DNA from: Actinomycetes bacterium
GTDB taxonomy: Bacteria > Actinomycetota > Thermoleophilia > Solirubrobacterales > 70-9
Assembly: GCA_023436605.1 (NCBI GenBank)
Contig: JAEZIQ010000065.1
Coordinates: 1-7,356, forward strand
Length of the DNA stretch: 7,356 bases
Direction: 5' to 3'
The position numbers were made by a program, and so were the translations under genes. Position 1 is the stretch's first letter; each line of letters opens with the position of its first letter. The notes beneath the pieces were generated by a model. It did no database searches and was not told the origin of the DNA. It was given only the letters and a program-made list of their open reading frames with translations. Positions 1 through 6,568 of this stretch are shown here, one piece after another.

Positions 1-46
1 CCCGCATCTCGCGGGCTCCATCCGGCCCGAACCCGCGCGACACCAC
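1..46 (-). CDS. Possible N-terminal start of an unknown gene, cut by the window edge
   Basis: On the minus strand two consecutive GTG codons (46-44 and 43-41) open a frame that stays open to the window edge and begins V-V-S-R-G-F-G-P-D-G-A-R-E-M-R. A purine-rich GAGGGG lies immediately upstream, and a weak promoter-like pair is at 55-83. About 15 codons are visible, far too few to assign a family. Other minus-strand frames here are also open, including one from an ATG at 93, so the choice rests only on the upstream purine run and residue composition. This may be no gene at all. Confidence 0.2.
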   Translation of the reverse strand, partial: MVSRGFGPDGAREMR

Positions 47-60
47 CCCTCGCGAGATTC
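3..60. repeat. Stem-loop A, first of two with matching outer arms
   Basis: ATCTCGCG (6-13) is perfectly complementary to CGCGAGAT (51-58). On plus-strand RNA the stem extends by a G-U and a G-C pair (14-15 with 49-50), and the loop is about 33 bases. The 5' outer arm CGCATCTC (3-10) recurs at 88-95, and the 3' outer GAGATT (54-59) recurs at 125-130 in stem-loop B. Function is unknown. No T-run follows on either strand. Confidence 0.4.
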
Positions 61-83
61 CAGTCTTGGCACATAAAGTGCAA
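55..83 (-). promoter_or_regulatory. Weak promoter-like hexamer pair
   Basis: On the minus strand TTGCAC (83-78) and GAATCT (60-55) are separated by 17 bases and would direct transcription off the left edge, toward the possible GTG start at 46. The match to TTGACA/TATAAT is poor: three and two positions. Only the ideal spacing and the position between a putative terminator and a possible gene start favour it. Confidence 0.15.
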
Positions 84-84
84 A
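66..84. promoter_or_regulatory. AT-rich dyad, possible operator
   Basis: TTGGCAC-ATAAA-GTGCAAA is an inverted repeat with six of seven arm positions pairing around a five-base centre. It stands out in GC-rich DNA, lies between the two stem-loops, and overlaps the possible -35 hexamer at 78-83. Size and symmetry fit a site for a dimeric regulator, but no regulator can be named and chance is possible. Confidence 0.25.
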
Positions 85-87
85 ACT

Positions 88-130
88 CGCATCTCACTGA
101 TCGAGCTCCGGAAAGAAATTCAGTGAGATT
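88..130. repeat. Stem-loop B: 10-bp perfect inverted repeat downstream of rpmB
   Basis: ATCTCACTGA (91-100) and TCAGTGAGAT (120-129) are perfectly complementary and enclose a 19-base loop. The element begins 76 bases past the rpmB stop in the direction of transcription. On the minus strand it is followed by GCGAGTTTTGC, a short T-run but not a classic tract. It could end the rpmB transcript or belong to a repeat family, since its outer arms match those of stem-loop A. Confidence 0.5.
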
Positions 131-183
131 GTGGGTACGTGAGCTGCCGTTTCCCGGCGTCGACGAAGCCAGGCGTGCATAGG

Positions 184-198
184 GGCCCGAGACGGGCC
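184..198 (-). terminator. Small GC hairpin just after rpmB
   Basis: GGCCCG (184-189) and CGGGCC (193-198) form a 6-bp stem with a three-base loop. It starts seven bases beyond the rpmB stop on the minus strand. No T-tract follows, so it could act only as a U-less terminator of the kind reported in actinobacteria, or as a 3'-end stabiliser. Confidence 0.35.
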
Positions 199-205
199 GC
201 CCGGA

Positions 206-397
206 CTAAGCCGACTTTTCGACTTTGTTGGCCTTGAGGCAGCGTGTGCAGACGAGGACGCGCTTCTTGGCGCCGCCTTCGAGGATTCGGACTTTCTGGA
301 GGTTCGGATCGAAGCGGCGCCGAGTGGCGACCATCGAGTGACTCCGGGAGTTGCCGAAGCCGGGACCCTTACCGCAGTTGTGACATACACGAGCCAT
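206..397 (-). CDS. rpmB: 50S ribosomal protein L28
   Basis: This encodes L28, a small basic protein of the large ribosomal subunit. The 63-residue product begins MARVCHNCGKGP, the usual L28 start, followed by the GNSRSHS and ATRRRFDPNLQ signatures. Two Cys-X2-Cys pairs (C5/C8 and C50/C53) are present, so this is the zinc-binding form rather than the cysteine-free paralogue some actinobacteria use under zinc starvation. An in-frame ATG four codons upstream (409) would add MLRP, but the family begins at MARV, so 397 is preferred. No Shine-Dalgarno sequence precedes either start, and a TAGGAT hexamer at 408-413 may be a -10 element giving a very short leader. The gene lies 72 bases after ribH on the same strand, so read-through from the riboflavin operon is possible. 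Confidence 0.95.
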   Translation of the reverse strand: MARVCHNCGKGPGFGNSRSHSMVATRRRFDPNLQKVRILEGGAKKRVLVCTRCLKANKVEKSA

Positions 398-407
398 TGG
401 ACGGAGC

Positions 408-413
408 ATCCTA
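408..413 (-). promoter_or_regulatory. Candidate -10 hexamer for rpmB
   Basis: TAGGAT on the minus strand matches TATAAT at four of six positions, including the critical TA and final T. It ends ten bases before the rpmB ATG at 397, which would give a leader of only a few bases. No convincing -35 hexamer lies 16-18 bases further upstream. It may give rpmB a supply independent of the riboflavin operon. Confidence 0.3.
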
Positions 414-429
414 ACCGATCCGGAGGGTC

Positions 430-451
430 GACGGCTTCGTGGTCAGCCGTC
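430..451 (-). terminator. Hairpin between ribH and rpmB
   Basis: GACGGCT (430-436) pairs perfectly with AGCCGTC (445-451) around an eight-base loop, 18 bases past the ribH stop on the minus strand. No T-tract follows. It may attenuate read-through from the riboflavin operon into rpmB. A separate CCGGATCCGG palindrome (455-464) lies between it and the ribH stop. Confidence 0.35.
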
Positions 452-469
452 CCCCCGGATCCGGCATGT

Positions 470-917
470 TCAGGACGAAAGTTCCCTTCGGATCTCGTTC
501 ATGCGGAGCACCGCACGGGCCGCGTTGGCACCCGAGTCGCGCTTTCCGCCCCCTCCGGCCCGGGCCAGGGCCTGGTCCATGTTGTCGACGGTTAGCACGC
601 CGAACCCGCAGGGAACGCCGGTTTCAAGCTGGACGTTCTGGATTCCCCGGGCGGCCTCGTTGCAGACGAAGTCGTAGTGGTCGGTTTCGCCGCGGATCAC
701 GGCACCGAGGCAGGCCACGCCGTCGTAGGCACCGGACCGGGCGGCGTAGCTTGCGGCCAGAGGCAGCTCGAAGGCTCCGGGGACCTCGAAGACGTCGATG
801 GCGTGCTCGCCGATCCCGTCCTTGGCGAACTCTTCCTTGGCCCCGCCGACCAGACGGTCTGCGAGGTCACCGTAGAAGTTGCCGACGGCGATGGCGAACC
901 TTCCCGTGAACTCGGGC

Positions 918-925
<8 letters not shown>
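470..925 (-). CDS. ribH: 6,7-dimethyl-8-ribityllumazine synthase
   Basis: Lumazine synthase condenses 5-amino-6-ribitylaminouracil with 3,4-dihydroxy-2-butanone 4-phosphate, the penultimate step to riboflavin, usually within an oligomeric capsid in the cytoplasm. The 151-residue length is normal. Visible motifs are VPGAFELP (48-55), GAVIRGET (74-81) followed by the catalytic-type His83 in DHYDFV, and GVLTVDNMDQA (109-119) before Arg122 and Lys128 at the phosphate-binding end. The ATG overlaps the ribBA stop by eight bases (ATGCCTGA), so it is probably translated by coupling. A modest GAAGAG purine run precedes it. It is the last riboflavin gene in the operon, supplied with butanone phosphate by RibBA and feeding RibE. 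Confidence 0.97.
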
Positions 926-2234
<1,309 letters not shown>

Positions 2235-2261
2235 GGTCCCTTCAGACTCACTTTCGTTTTC

Positions 2262-2879
2262 TCACTGGCCCGTGTGGCTTTCGGACCCTCGAACGTATGG
2301 TGACACCATGCGCTCGACGTATTTGGCGATTACGTCACACTCGATGTTGACGGTTGCTCCGGTTTCGAGCGTTCCGAGGGTGGTTCGTTCCCTGGTTTCG
2401 GGAATCAGCGCGACTTCGGCCCAGTCCTCGCCGCAGTCGGCAACTGTCAGGCTCACGCCCTCGATCGTGATCGATCCTTGCGGGATCACGTACCGCGACA
2501 TGCCTTCCGGCAGCGAGATCCGCAGCCTGAGCGAGAAACCGTCCTGCTCGAAACCGGTCACCTCGGCGGTGCCGTCGACGTGACCCTGAACGATGTGTCC
2601 GCCCAGTCGCTGGTCGGCCCTCAGCGCCAGTTCCAGATTCACGAAGATTCCCGCCTCGAGGTCACCCAGCGAAGTCAGGTCGAGGGTCTGCTGCATCGCG
2701 TCTGCGGTGAAGCCGAAGTCATCGACCGTGGTTGCGGTCAGGCAGCAGCCATTGACCGCGATCGAATCGCCGAGCGCGATATCGCGGGCCAGCTTTGTGA
2801 TCAACCGGATGCGGGCCCCTTCGGGACCGACCTCGATCGACTCGACCTGCCCGAGGTCCTGCACCAGTCCGGAGAACAT
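2262..2879 (-). CDS. ribE: Riboflavin synthase, alpha chain type
   Basis: Riboflavin synthase dismutates two 6,7-dimethyl-8-ribityllumazine molecules into riboflavin and the diaminopyrimidine that RibH reuses. The 205-residue product starts with the family hallmark MFSGLV and has the expected two lumazine-binding barrels: the first with NGCCLT (43-48), the second starting near GGHIVQGHVDG (93-103) and carrying EGVSLTV (140-146), IPETRERTTLG and NIECD. A C-terminal helix with YVERMVSPY is where trimerisation occurs in the family. A GTG one codon upstream (2882) is also in frame, but the ATG at 2879 fits the family start and sits about seven bases after an AGGA. That ATG overlaps the ribD stop by one base (TGATG), a classic coupling arrangement. 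Some actinobacterial annotations call this gene ribC. Confidence 0.96.
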   Translation of the reverse strand: MFSGLVQDLGQVESIEVGPEGARIRLITKLARDIALGDSIAVNGCCLTATTVDDFGFTADAMQQTLDLTSLGDLEAGIFVNLELALRADQRLGGHIVQGHVDGTAEVTGFEQDGFSLRLRISLPEGMSRYVIPQGSITIEGVSLTVADCGEDWAEVALIPETRERTTLGTLETGATVNIECDVIAKYVERMVSPYVRGSESHTGQ

Positions 2880-4009
2880 CACCAGTTCCTGATCGTTGAA
2901 GACATGAGTACATCTTGACCGACTCGACTCACCCGCAGCCTCGGCACCCGGGTCGCCGACTCCATCAGATCCGGACCCTGGCCCTCGGTGGCGGAACGTC
3001 CGCCTCCGAGAATCACCGGGGCGATGAAGATCTCGGCCCGGTCTACCTCTCCTGCGGTCACCGCCGCCCCCGCCAGTCCGGGGCCACCTTCGAGCAGGAC
3101 CGAACCGATCTCCCGCGCACCGAGCGCTTCCATCGCCGATCCGAACCTGGCTTCCGGCGAGTCGCCGGAAACCGGGATCAGTTCCGCCCCGGCCGCCTCG
3201 AGCGCCCTGGCCCGGTCCCGGTCGGGATCGGAGCCGGTGATGATCAGGACCGGCGCCTCGGTCACGTCCTCGAACAGTGCCGCCTCCGGTCCGGTGACCA
3301 GTTTCGAATCGAAGATCACCCTCGCCGGCTGGCGGACCGGGTCACCGTCGGTGTCCCGCGCCGTAAGCCTGGGATCGTCGGCCAGCTGGGTGCCGGAACC
3401 GACTGCGACCGCATCCATCTCGGCCCGCCAGCGGTGAACCAGGGCGCGACTTTCCTCGCCCGAGATCCATTTCGAGTCACCCGTTCGGGTGGCTACCTTG
3501 CCGTCGAGGCTCATTGCCATCTTCAGGGTGACCAGGGGTTTGCCGGTGATCGCCCGCTTGCGGAAGTCCTGAATCAGGTCCAGAGAGCCGTCGGCGGGCG
3601 GTCCCTCGGCCCAGCGCACCCTGATTCCCGCCGCTTCCAGGCGGGACGGGCCGACCCCACGGGTCTTTTCGGTCGGGTCCTCGGCTCCGATCACCACTTC
3701 GGCAATCCCGGCCTCGATCAGGCCGTCGGCACAGGGCGGCTGGCTGCCGGAATGGGCGCAGGGTTCGAGCGTGACGTAGATCGTCGCCCCGGCGGGATCG
3801 TTTCCGCGCCGCTCGGCGTCGGCCAGCGCCTCGCGTTCGGCGTGGAGTTCACCGCGCTTGCGGTGCCACCCCTCGCCGATGATCCGGCCGTCCTTGACCA
3901 GCACCGCGCCGACCGCGGGATTGGGCGATGTCCAGCCCAGCCCGTAGCCGGCCAGTTGGATGGCCCTTTGCCAGAACTCGGCCTCGGAGGTTGGTTGCCC
4001 GGCGCTCAT
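2879..4009 (-). CDS. ribD: Bifunctional riboflavin deaminase / reductase RibD
   Basis: RibD carries out the second and third pyrimidine steps of riboflavin synthesis, deaminating the RibA product and then reducing the ribose to ribityl with NADPH. In the 376-residue product, the N-terminal cytidine-deaminase-like domain (about 10-145) has TSPNPAVGAV (27-36), the zinc/catalytic pair His56-Ala-Glu58, and zinc cysteines Cys84 and Cys93 in PCAHSGSQPPC. The reductase domain (about 155-370) has KMAMSLDGKVA, TGDSKWISG, LLEGGPGLAGA (305-315) and APVILGGG. Two deaminase motifs depart from the usual form: GSQPPC in place of GRTPPC or GKTPPC, and DPTEK in place of DPNP. I chose the ATG at 4009 because homology begins just after it; an open extension to 4141 lies inside the opposite-strand gene. 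No Shine-Dalgarno sequence is seen. It is the first gene of the riboflavin operon. Confidence 0.95.
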   Translation of the reverse strand: MSAGQPTSEAEFWQRAIQLAGYGLGWTSPNPAVGAVLVKDGRIIGEGWHRKRGELHAEREALADAERRGNDPAGATIYVTLEPCAHSGSQPPCADGLIEAGIAEVVIGAEDPTEKTRGVGPSRLEAAGIRVRWAEGPPADGSLDLIQDFRKRAITGKPLVTLKMAMSLDGKVATRTGDSKWISGEESRALVHRWRAEMDAVAVGSGTQLADDPRLTARDTDGDPVRQPARVIFDSKLVTGPEAALFEDVTEAPVLIITGSDPDRDRARALEAAGAELIPVSGDSPEARFGSAMEALGAREIGSVLLEGGPGLAGAAVTAGEVDRAEIFIAPVILGGGRSATEGQGPDLMESATRVPRLRVSRVGQDVLMSSTIRNW

Positions 4010-4028
4010 GGGACAATCTTGACGGCTT
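4010..4028. promoter_or_regulatory. 19-base divergent spacer between ribD and the glycosyltransferase gene
   Basis: Only 19 bases separate the two ATGs. They contain GACAAT on the plus strand (4012-4017) and, overlapping it on the minus strand, CAAGAT (4021-4016). Both fit the loose xAxxxT form of an actinobacterial -10 and would give leaders of a few bases or none. Neither gene has a Shine-Dalgarno sequence, which agrees with leaderless or near-leaderless transcripts. Any -35 contacts would lie inside the neighbouring coding sequence: TTGGTT at 3991-3996 is a weak plus-strand candidate with a 15-base spacer, and nothing convincing is seen on the minus strand. Confidence 0.35.
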
Positions 4029-5024
4029 ATGAAGGTAATCATCCAGATCCCCTGCCTGAACGAGGAGCAGACGCTCCCTGCGACGCTTGACGACCTGCCC
4101 CGCCAGATCGACGGCGTGGACGAAATCGAGACCCTGATCATCGACGACGGTTCGACCGACCGGACCGTCGAAGTCGCTCAGCAGTGGGGAGTCGACCACA
4201 TCGTCAAGCTGCCCAACAACCGGGGGCTGGCGACCGGTTTCCAGGCCGGTCTCGACGCCTGTCTCAAGCTGGGCGCCGACATCATCGTCAACACGGACGC
4301 CGACAATCAGTACTCCGGCAGCGACATTCCGAAGCTTGTGAATCCGATCCTTGCCGGCGAAGCCGAGATGGTGGTGGGCGACCGTGAGGTAACCGGAATC
4401 GATCATTTCTCGCCGGCCAAGAAGTCGCTGCAGAAGTTCGGCAGCTGGGTCGTCCGTCAGCTTTCCGACACCGAGGTGACCGACGCCACTTCCGGTTTCC
4501 GCGCCTACAACCGGGAGGCCGCGCTGCAGCTGCTGGTCGTCGACAACTTCACCTACACCCTCGAAAGCCTGATCCAGGCGGGCAAGGGCAGTGTCGCGGT
4601 CGGCGAAGTCAAGATCGCGACCAATCCGAAGACCCGGGAGTCGCGGCTCTTCGGGTCGACCGGCAGCTACGTGCGGCGAAACGGCCTGGCGATCCTCCGG
4701 ATCTACACCCGCTACGAGCCGCTCAAGGTCTTCTCCCTGCTCGGTCTGATCGCGGCAGTCGCCGCCTTCGCCGCCTGGCTTCCGTTCCTGGTCGACTGGA
4801 TCTTCCACGGCGATCGCGACGGCCACCTGCAGTCCCTGCTGCTTGGCGCGATGCTGTTCATCATCTCGATCCAGCTATTCGCGCTGGGCATCATCGGCGA
4901 CCTGCTGGCCGGGCAGCGGGTCATGACCCAGCGGGTATATGAGAGGGTGCGCCGGATCGAACTCGAGCTCGACGTCGAGCCGAGCCACCGTCTCGATCCG
5001 CCCCGCGATCGCAGCGTCGTCTGA
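4029..5024 (+). CDS. Membrane-anchored family-2 glycosyltransferase, polyprenyl-phosphate sugar synthase-like
   Basis: This is a GT2 enzyme of the dolichyl-phosphate mannose synthase/GtrB type, which moves a sugar from a nucleotide donor to a lipid phosphate on the cytoplasmic membrane face. The GT-A domain (about 1-215) shows PCLNEEQTL (8-16), IIDDGSTDRT (37-46), NRGLATGFQAG (64-74), the metal-binding DAD at 90-92 in DADNQY, and SGFRAYNRE (155-163). TNPKTRESRLFGS (198-210) precedes the membrane part. Two hydrophobic helices (about 233-258 and 266-291) are followed by a basic and amphipathic cytoplasmic tail. The length, 331 residues, fits the family. Sugar and acceptor cannot be read from sequence. 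It is co-directional with a flippase gene 20 bases downstream, so both probably serve one envelope-glycan or lipid-linked sugar pathway. The start is an ATG without a Shine-Dalgarno sequence. Confidence 0.88.
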   Translation: MKVIIQIPCLNEEQTLPATLDDLPRQIDGVDEIETLIIDDGSTDRTVEVAQQWGVDHIVKLPNNRGLATGFQAGLDACLKLGADIIVNTDADNQYSGSDIPKLVNPILAGEAEMVVGDREVTGIDHFSPAKKSLQKFGSWVVRQLSDTEVTDATSGFRAYNREAALQLLVVDNFTYTLESLIQAGKGSVAVGEVKIATNPKTRESRLFGSTGSYVRRNGLAILRIYTRYEPLKVFSLLGLIAAVAAFAAWLPFLVDWIFHGDRDGHLQSLLLGAMLFIISIQLFALGIIGDLLAGQRVMTQRVYERVRRIELELDVEPSHRLDPPRDRSVV

Positions 5025-5044
5025 ACTCCGTCTCGTCTGGCCCT

Positions 5045-6472
5045 TTGAGCGAAATTCCCGAAAAGACCGAATCACGCACCCGTGCCTACGGGCGCACCGC
5101 CGGCTTTCTCACGATCGGCGTCGGCCTGACCGGGATCTTCACCTACGCCTACTTCCTGATCGCCTCGCATGATTTGAGCAAGGCCGACTACGGCGAGATC
5201 ACGGTGCTCTGGTCGGCGGTCTTCATCACCGTTTCGACCCTGTATCGCCCGGTCGACCAGCTGCTTTCCCGCAGCATCTCCGAGCACATCGAACGGGGTG
5301 ACACCGACGTCGGCCCGGTCCGCGTCGCGGCGAAAATCCAGACCTGTCTCGCCCTCGTCTTCGCGGTCCTCGCCCTGATATTCAAAGGCCCGCTCCAGAA
5401 CGGTTTGCTGGAAGGAAACGAGACGCTTTACTGGGTCTTTTTCTCCTCGGTCCTCTTCTACGCAGCGAGCTACTACGCACGGGGCTATCTGGCCGGCCAC
5501 CAGCAGTTCGGCCTCTTCACCACGCTGATCCTCTCGGAGTCCGTCTTTCGCACCCTGTTCGCGCTGCTGGTCGCCTTCGGCCTGCTTTCCGGCCAGTCCT
5601 GGGTCGCGGTGGGCATTGTCGCCGCTCCCCTGCTCAGCCTGCTTGTCGTGCCCTCGGCGATCCACCGGCGAAGCCGCCGCGAGGCCGAGGAACGGGCCCG
5701 GGTCGCCGAAGCCAGGGGCAGCCAGGGAGAGGATGTCGAGGAAGAGGAGAGGGAGGCACGGGAGGAGTTTTCGCTTTCGCGCGGCGCCGGCTTCGTCGGC
5801 TCGGTCTTCCTGATCATGTTCTCCGAACAGGTCTTCCTCAACGCCGGTCCGCTGGTCGTCAGCAGCGTTTCCGGCGCTGCCGCCGCCGGCTTCATCTTCA
5901 ACGTGCTGATGATCGCCCGCGCCCCGCTGCAGCTCTTCCAGGCTGTTTCAACCTCGATCCTCCCCCACCTGACCGCGCTCCACCACAGCAAGGAAGCGGA
6001 TTCCGAGCAGCAGTTTCACCACTCGGTCCGGATGGTCCTGCTCGGACTGACCGCTTTTACCGCGGTGACCGCGCTGGCCGTGATCATCGCCGGCCCGAAG
6101 CTGATGCAGATCGCCTTCTCGGACAAGTTCACCTACGACCGGCTCGGGCTGCTGCTGGTCACCGCCGGCATGGGCCTCTACCTCGCCGCGGTCACCGTGA
6201 ACCAGGCCTGCCTCGCCCAGGGACAGGCCCGGCGCGCTTCGATCCGCTGGATCTCCTGTGCCGGGTTCTTCCTCGTCTGGACCCTGCTGCCCTTCATCGG
6301 CGACGCGAACCTCAGGGTCGAGATCGGCTTCGCCCTGACCGCACTGATCCTGCTCGTCTCGCTCTACGTGATCTACCTCAGACCGAAGGGCATCGAGGAG
6401 GACATCCCCCTCGAAGGTTCATCCGAAGCGATCGAAGCCCGCCTCGCCGGCCTCGAAGACACCGCCCCCTGA
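5045..6472 (+). CDS. Polysaccharide / lipid-linked sugar flippase (Wzx-like, MVF superfamily)
   Basis: This 475-residue integral membrane protein has about twelve hydrophobic segments (near 18-40, 51-66, 98-114, 128-148, 156-181, 186-204, 247-270, 276-292, 329-350, 364-388, 400-418, 428-445), the layout of Wzx/RfbX-type exporters that move lipid-linked oligosaccharides across the membrane. Between segments 6 and 7 is a very charged region (about 206-245), first basic, then acidic with an EEEE run, predicted helical and probably cytoplasmic as the linker between the two six-helix lobes. The C-terminal tail (about 450-475) is acidic and hydrophilic. The start must be TTG at 5045: no ATG or GTG in frame would keep the first helix. 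No Shine-Dalgarno sequence is seen, so coupling to the glycosyltransferase gene is likely. The substrate is unknown; assignment rests on topology and weak overall similarity. Confidence 0.82.
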   Translation: MSEIPEKTESRTRAYGRTAGFLTIGVGLTGIFTYAYFLIASHDLSKADYGEITVLWSAVFITVSTLYRPVDQLLSRSISEHIERGDTDVGPVRVAAKIQTCLALVFAVLALIFKGPLQNGLLEGNETLYWVFFSSVLFYAASYYARGYLAGHQQFGLFTTLILSESVFRTLFALLVAFGLLSGQSWVAVGIVAAPLLSLLVVPSAIHRRSRREAEERARVAEARGSQGEDVEEEEREAREEFSLSRGAGFVGSVFLIMFSEQVFLNAGPLVVSSVSGAAAAGFIFNVLMIARAPLQLFQAVSTSILPHLTALHHSKEADSEQQFHHSVRMVLLGLTAFTAVTALAVIIAGPKLMQIAFSDKFTYDRLGLLLVTAGMGLYLAAVTVNQACLAQGQARRASIRWISCAGFFLVWTLLPFIGDANLRVEIGFALTALILLVSLYVIYLRPKGIEEDIPLEGSSEAIEARLAGLEDTAP

Positions 6473-6506
6473 CCGACCCTCTAGCGTTAAGCCGGGGTTG
6501 GGCCCC

Positions 6507-6553
6507 GTGAGGTTGAAGAACGCGCCATATATCGCTCCAACCTTCAACCTCAC
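6507..6553. terminator. 12-bp inverted repeat between convergent genes, candidate bidirectional terminator
   Basis: GTGAGGTTGAAG (6507-6518) and CTTCAACCTCAC (6542-6553) are perfectly complementary and enclose a 23-base loop with an AT-rich centre (CATATAT). The element lies between the flippase stop (6472) and the rpe stop (6569) and is symmetric, so it could end both transcripts. No T-tract follows on either strand, which fits a U-less actinobacterial terminator. CCCC at 6503-6506 could extend the stem with GGGG at 6565-6568 across an internal loop. GGTTGG (6496-6501) can alternatively pair with CCAACC (6537-6542). Confidence 0.6.
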
Positions 6554-6568
6554 CGCGACGAAGCGGGG

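Noticed and set aside
1..60. Minus-strand GGTTCGGGCC resembling a tRNA T-arm
   Set aside because: The flanking bases do not form a 5-bp T stem, and no anticodon arm, acceptor stem or CCA end is present.
67..81. Sigma-54-like promoter TGGCAC-N5-GTGC on the plus strand
   Set aside because: It is one base off the -24/-12 consensus, but sigma-54 is generally missing from Actinomycetota and no plus-strand gene follows. The match is explained by the dyad at 66-84.
1..126. Plus-strand frame open from the left edge to a TGA at 124-126
   Set aside because: The roughly 41 codons show no recognisable motif, overlap both stem-loops, and open frames of this length are common by chance in such GC-rich DNA.
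2915..4090. Open plus-strand frame of 391 codons opposite ribD
   Set aside because: It is a shadow of ribD caused by GC-biased codon positions. It has no domain signature and runs across the divergent spacer into the glycosyltransferase gene.
4010..4141. N-terminal extension of RibD to an upstream ATG at 4141
   Set aside because: The added residues are unlike RibD, which starts just before the deaminase domain, and the extension overlaps the 5' end of the opposite-strand glycosyltransferase gene.
3849..4826. Open minus-strand frame of 325 codons opposite the glycosyltransferase
   Set aside because: It is antisense to clear GT2 motifs and overlaps the start of ribD. Its composition is that of a reverse-read frame.
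4810..5012. Two GCGATCGC palindromes (4810-4817 and 5005-5012), resembling cyanobacterial HIP1
   Set aside because: Two copies in a GC-rich window with many GATC-containing codons are compatible with chance, and nothing else here suggests a cyanobacterium.
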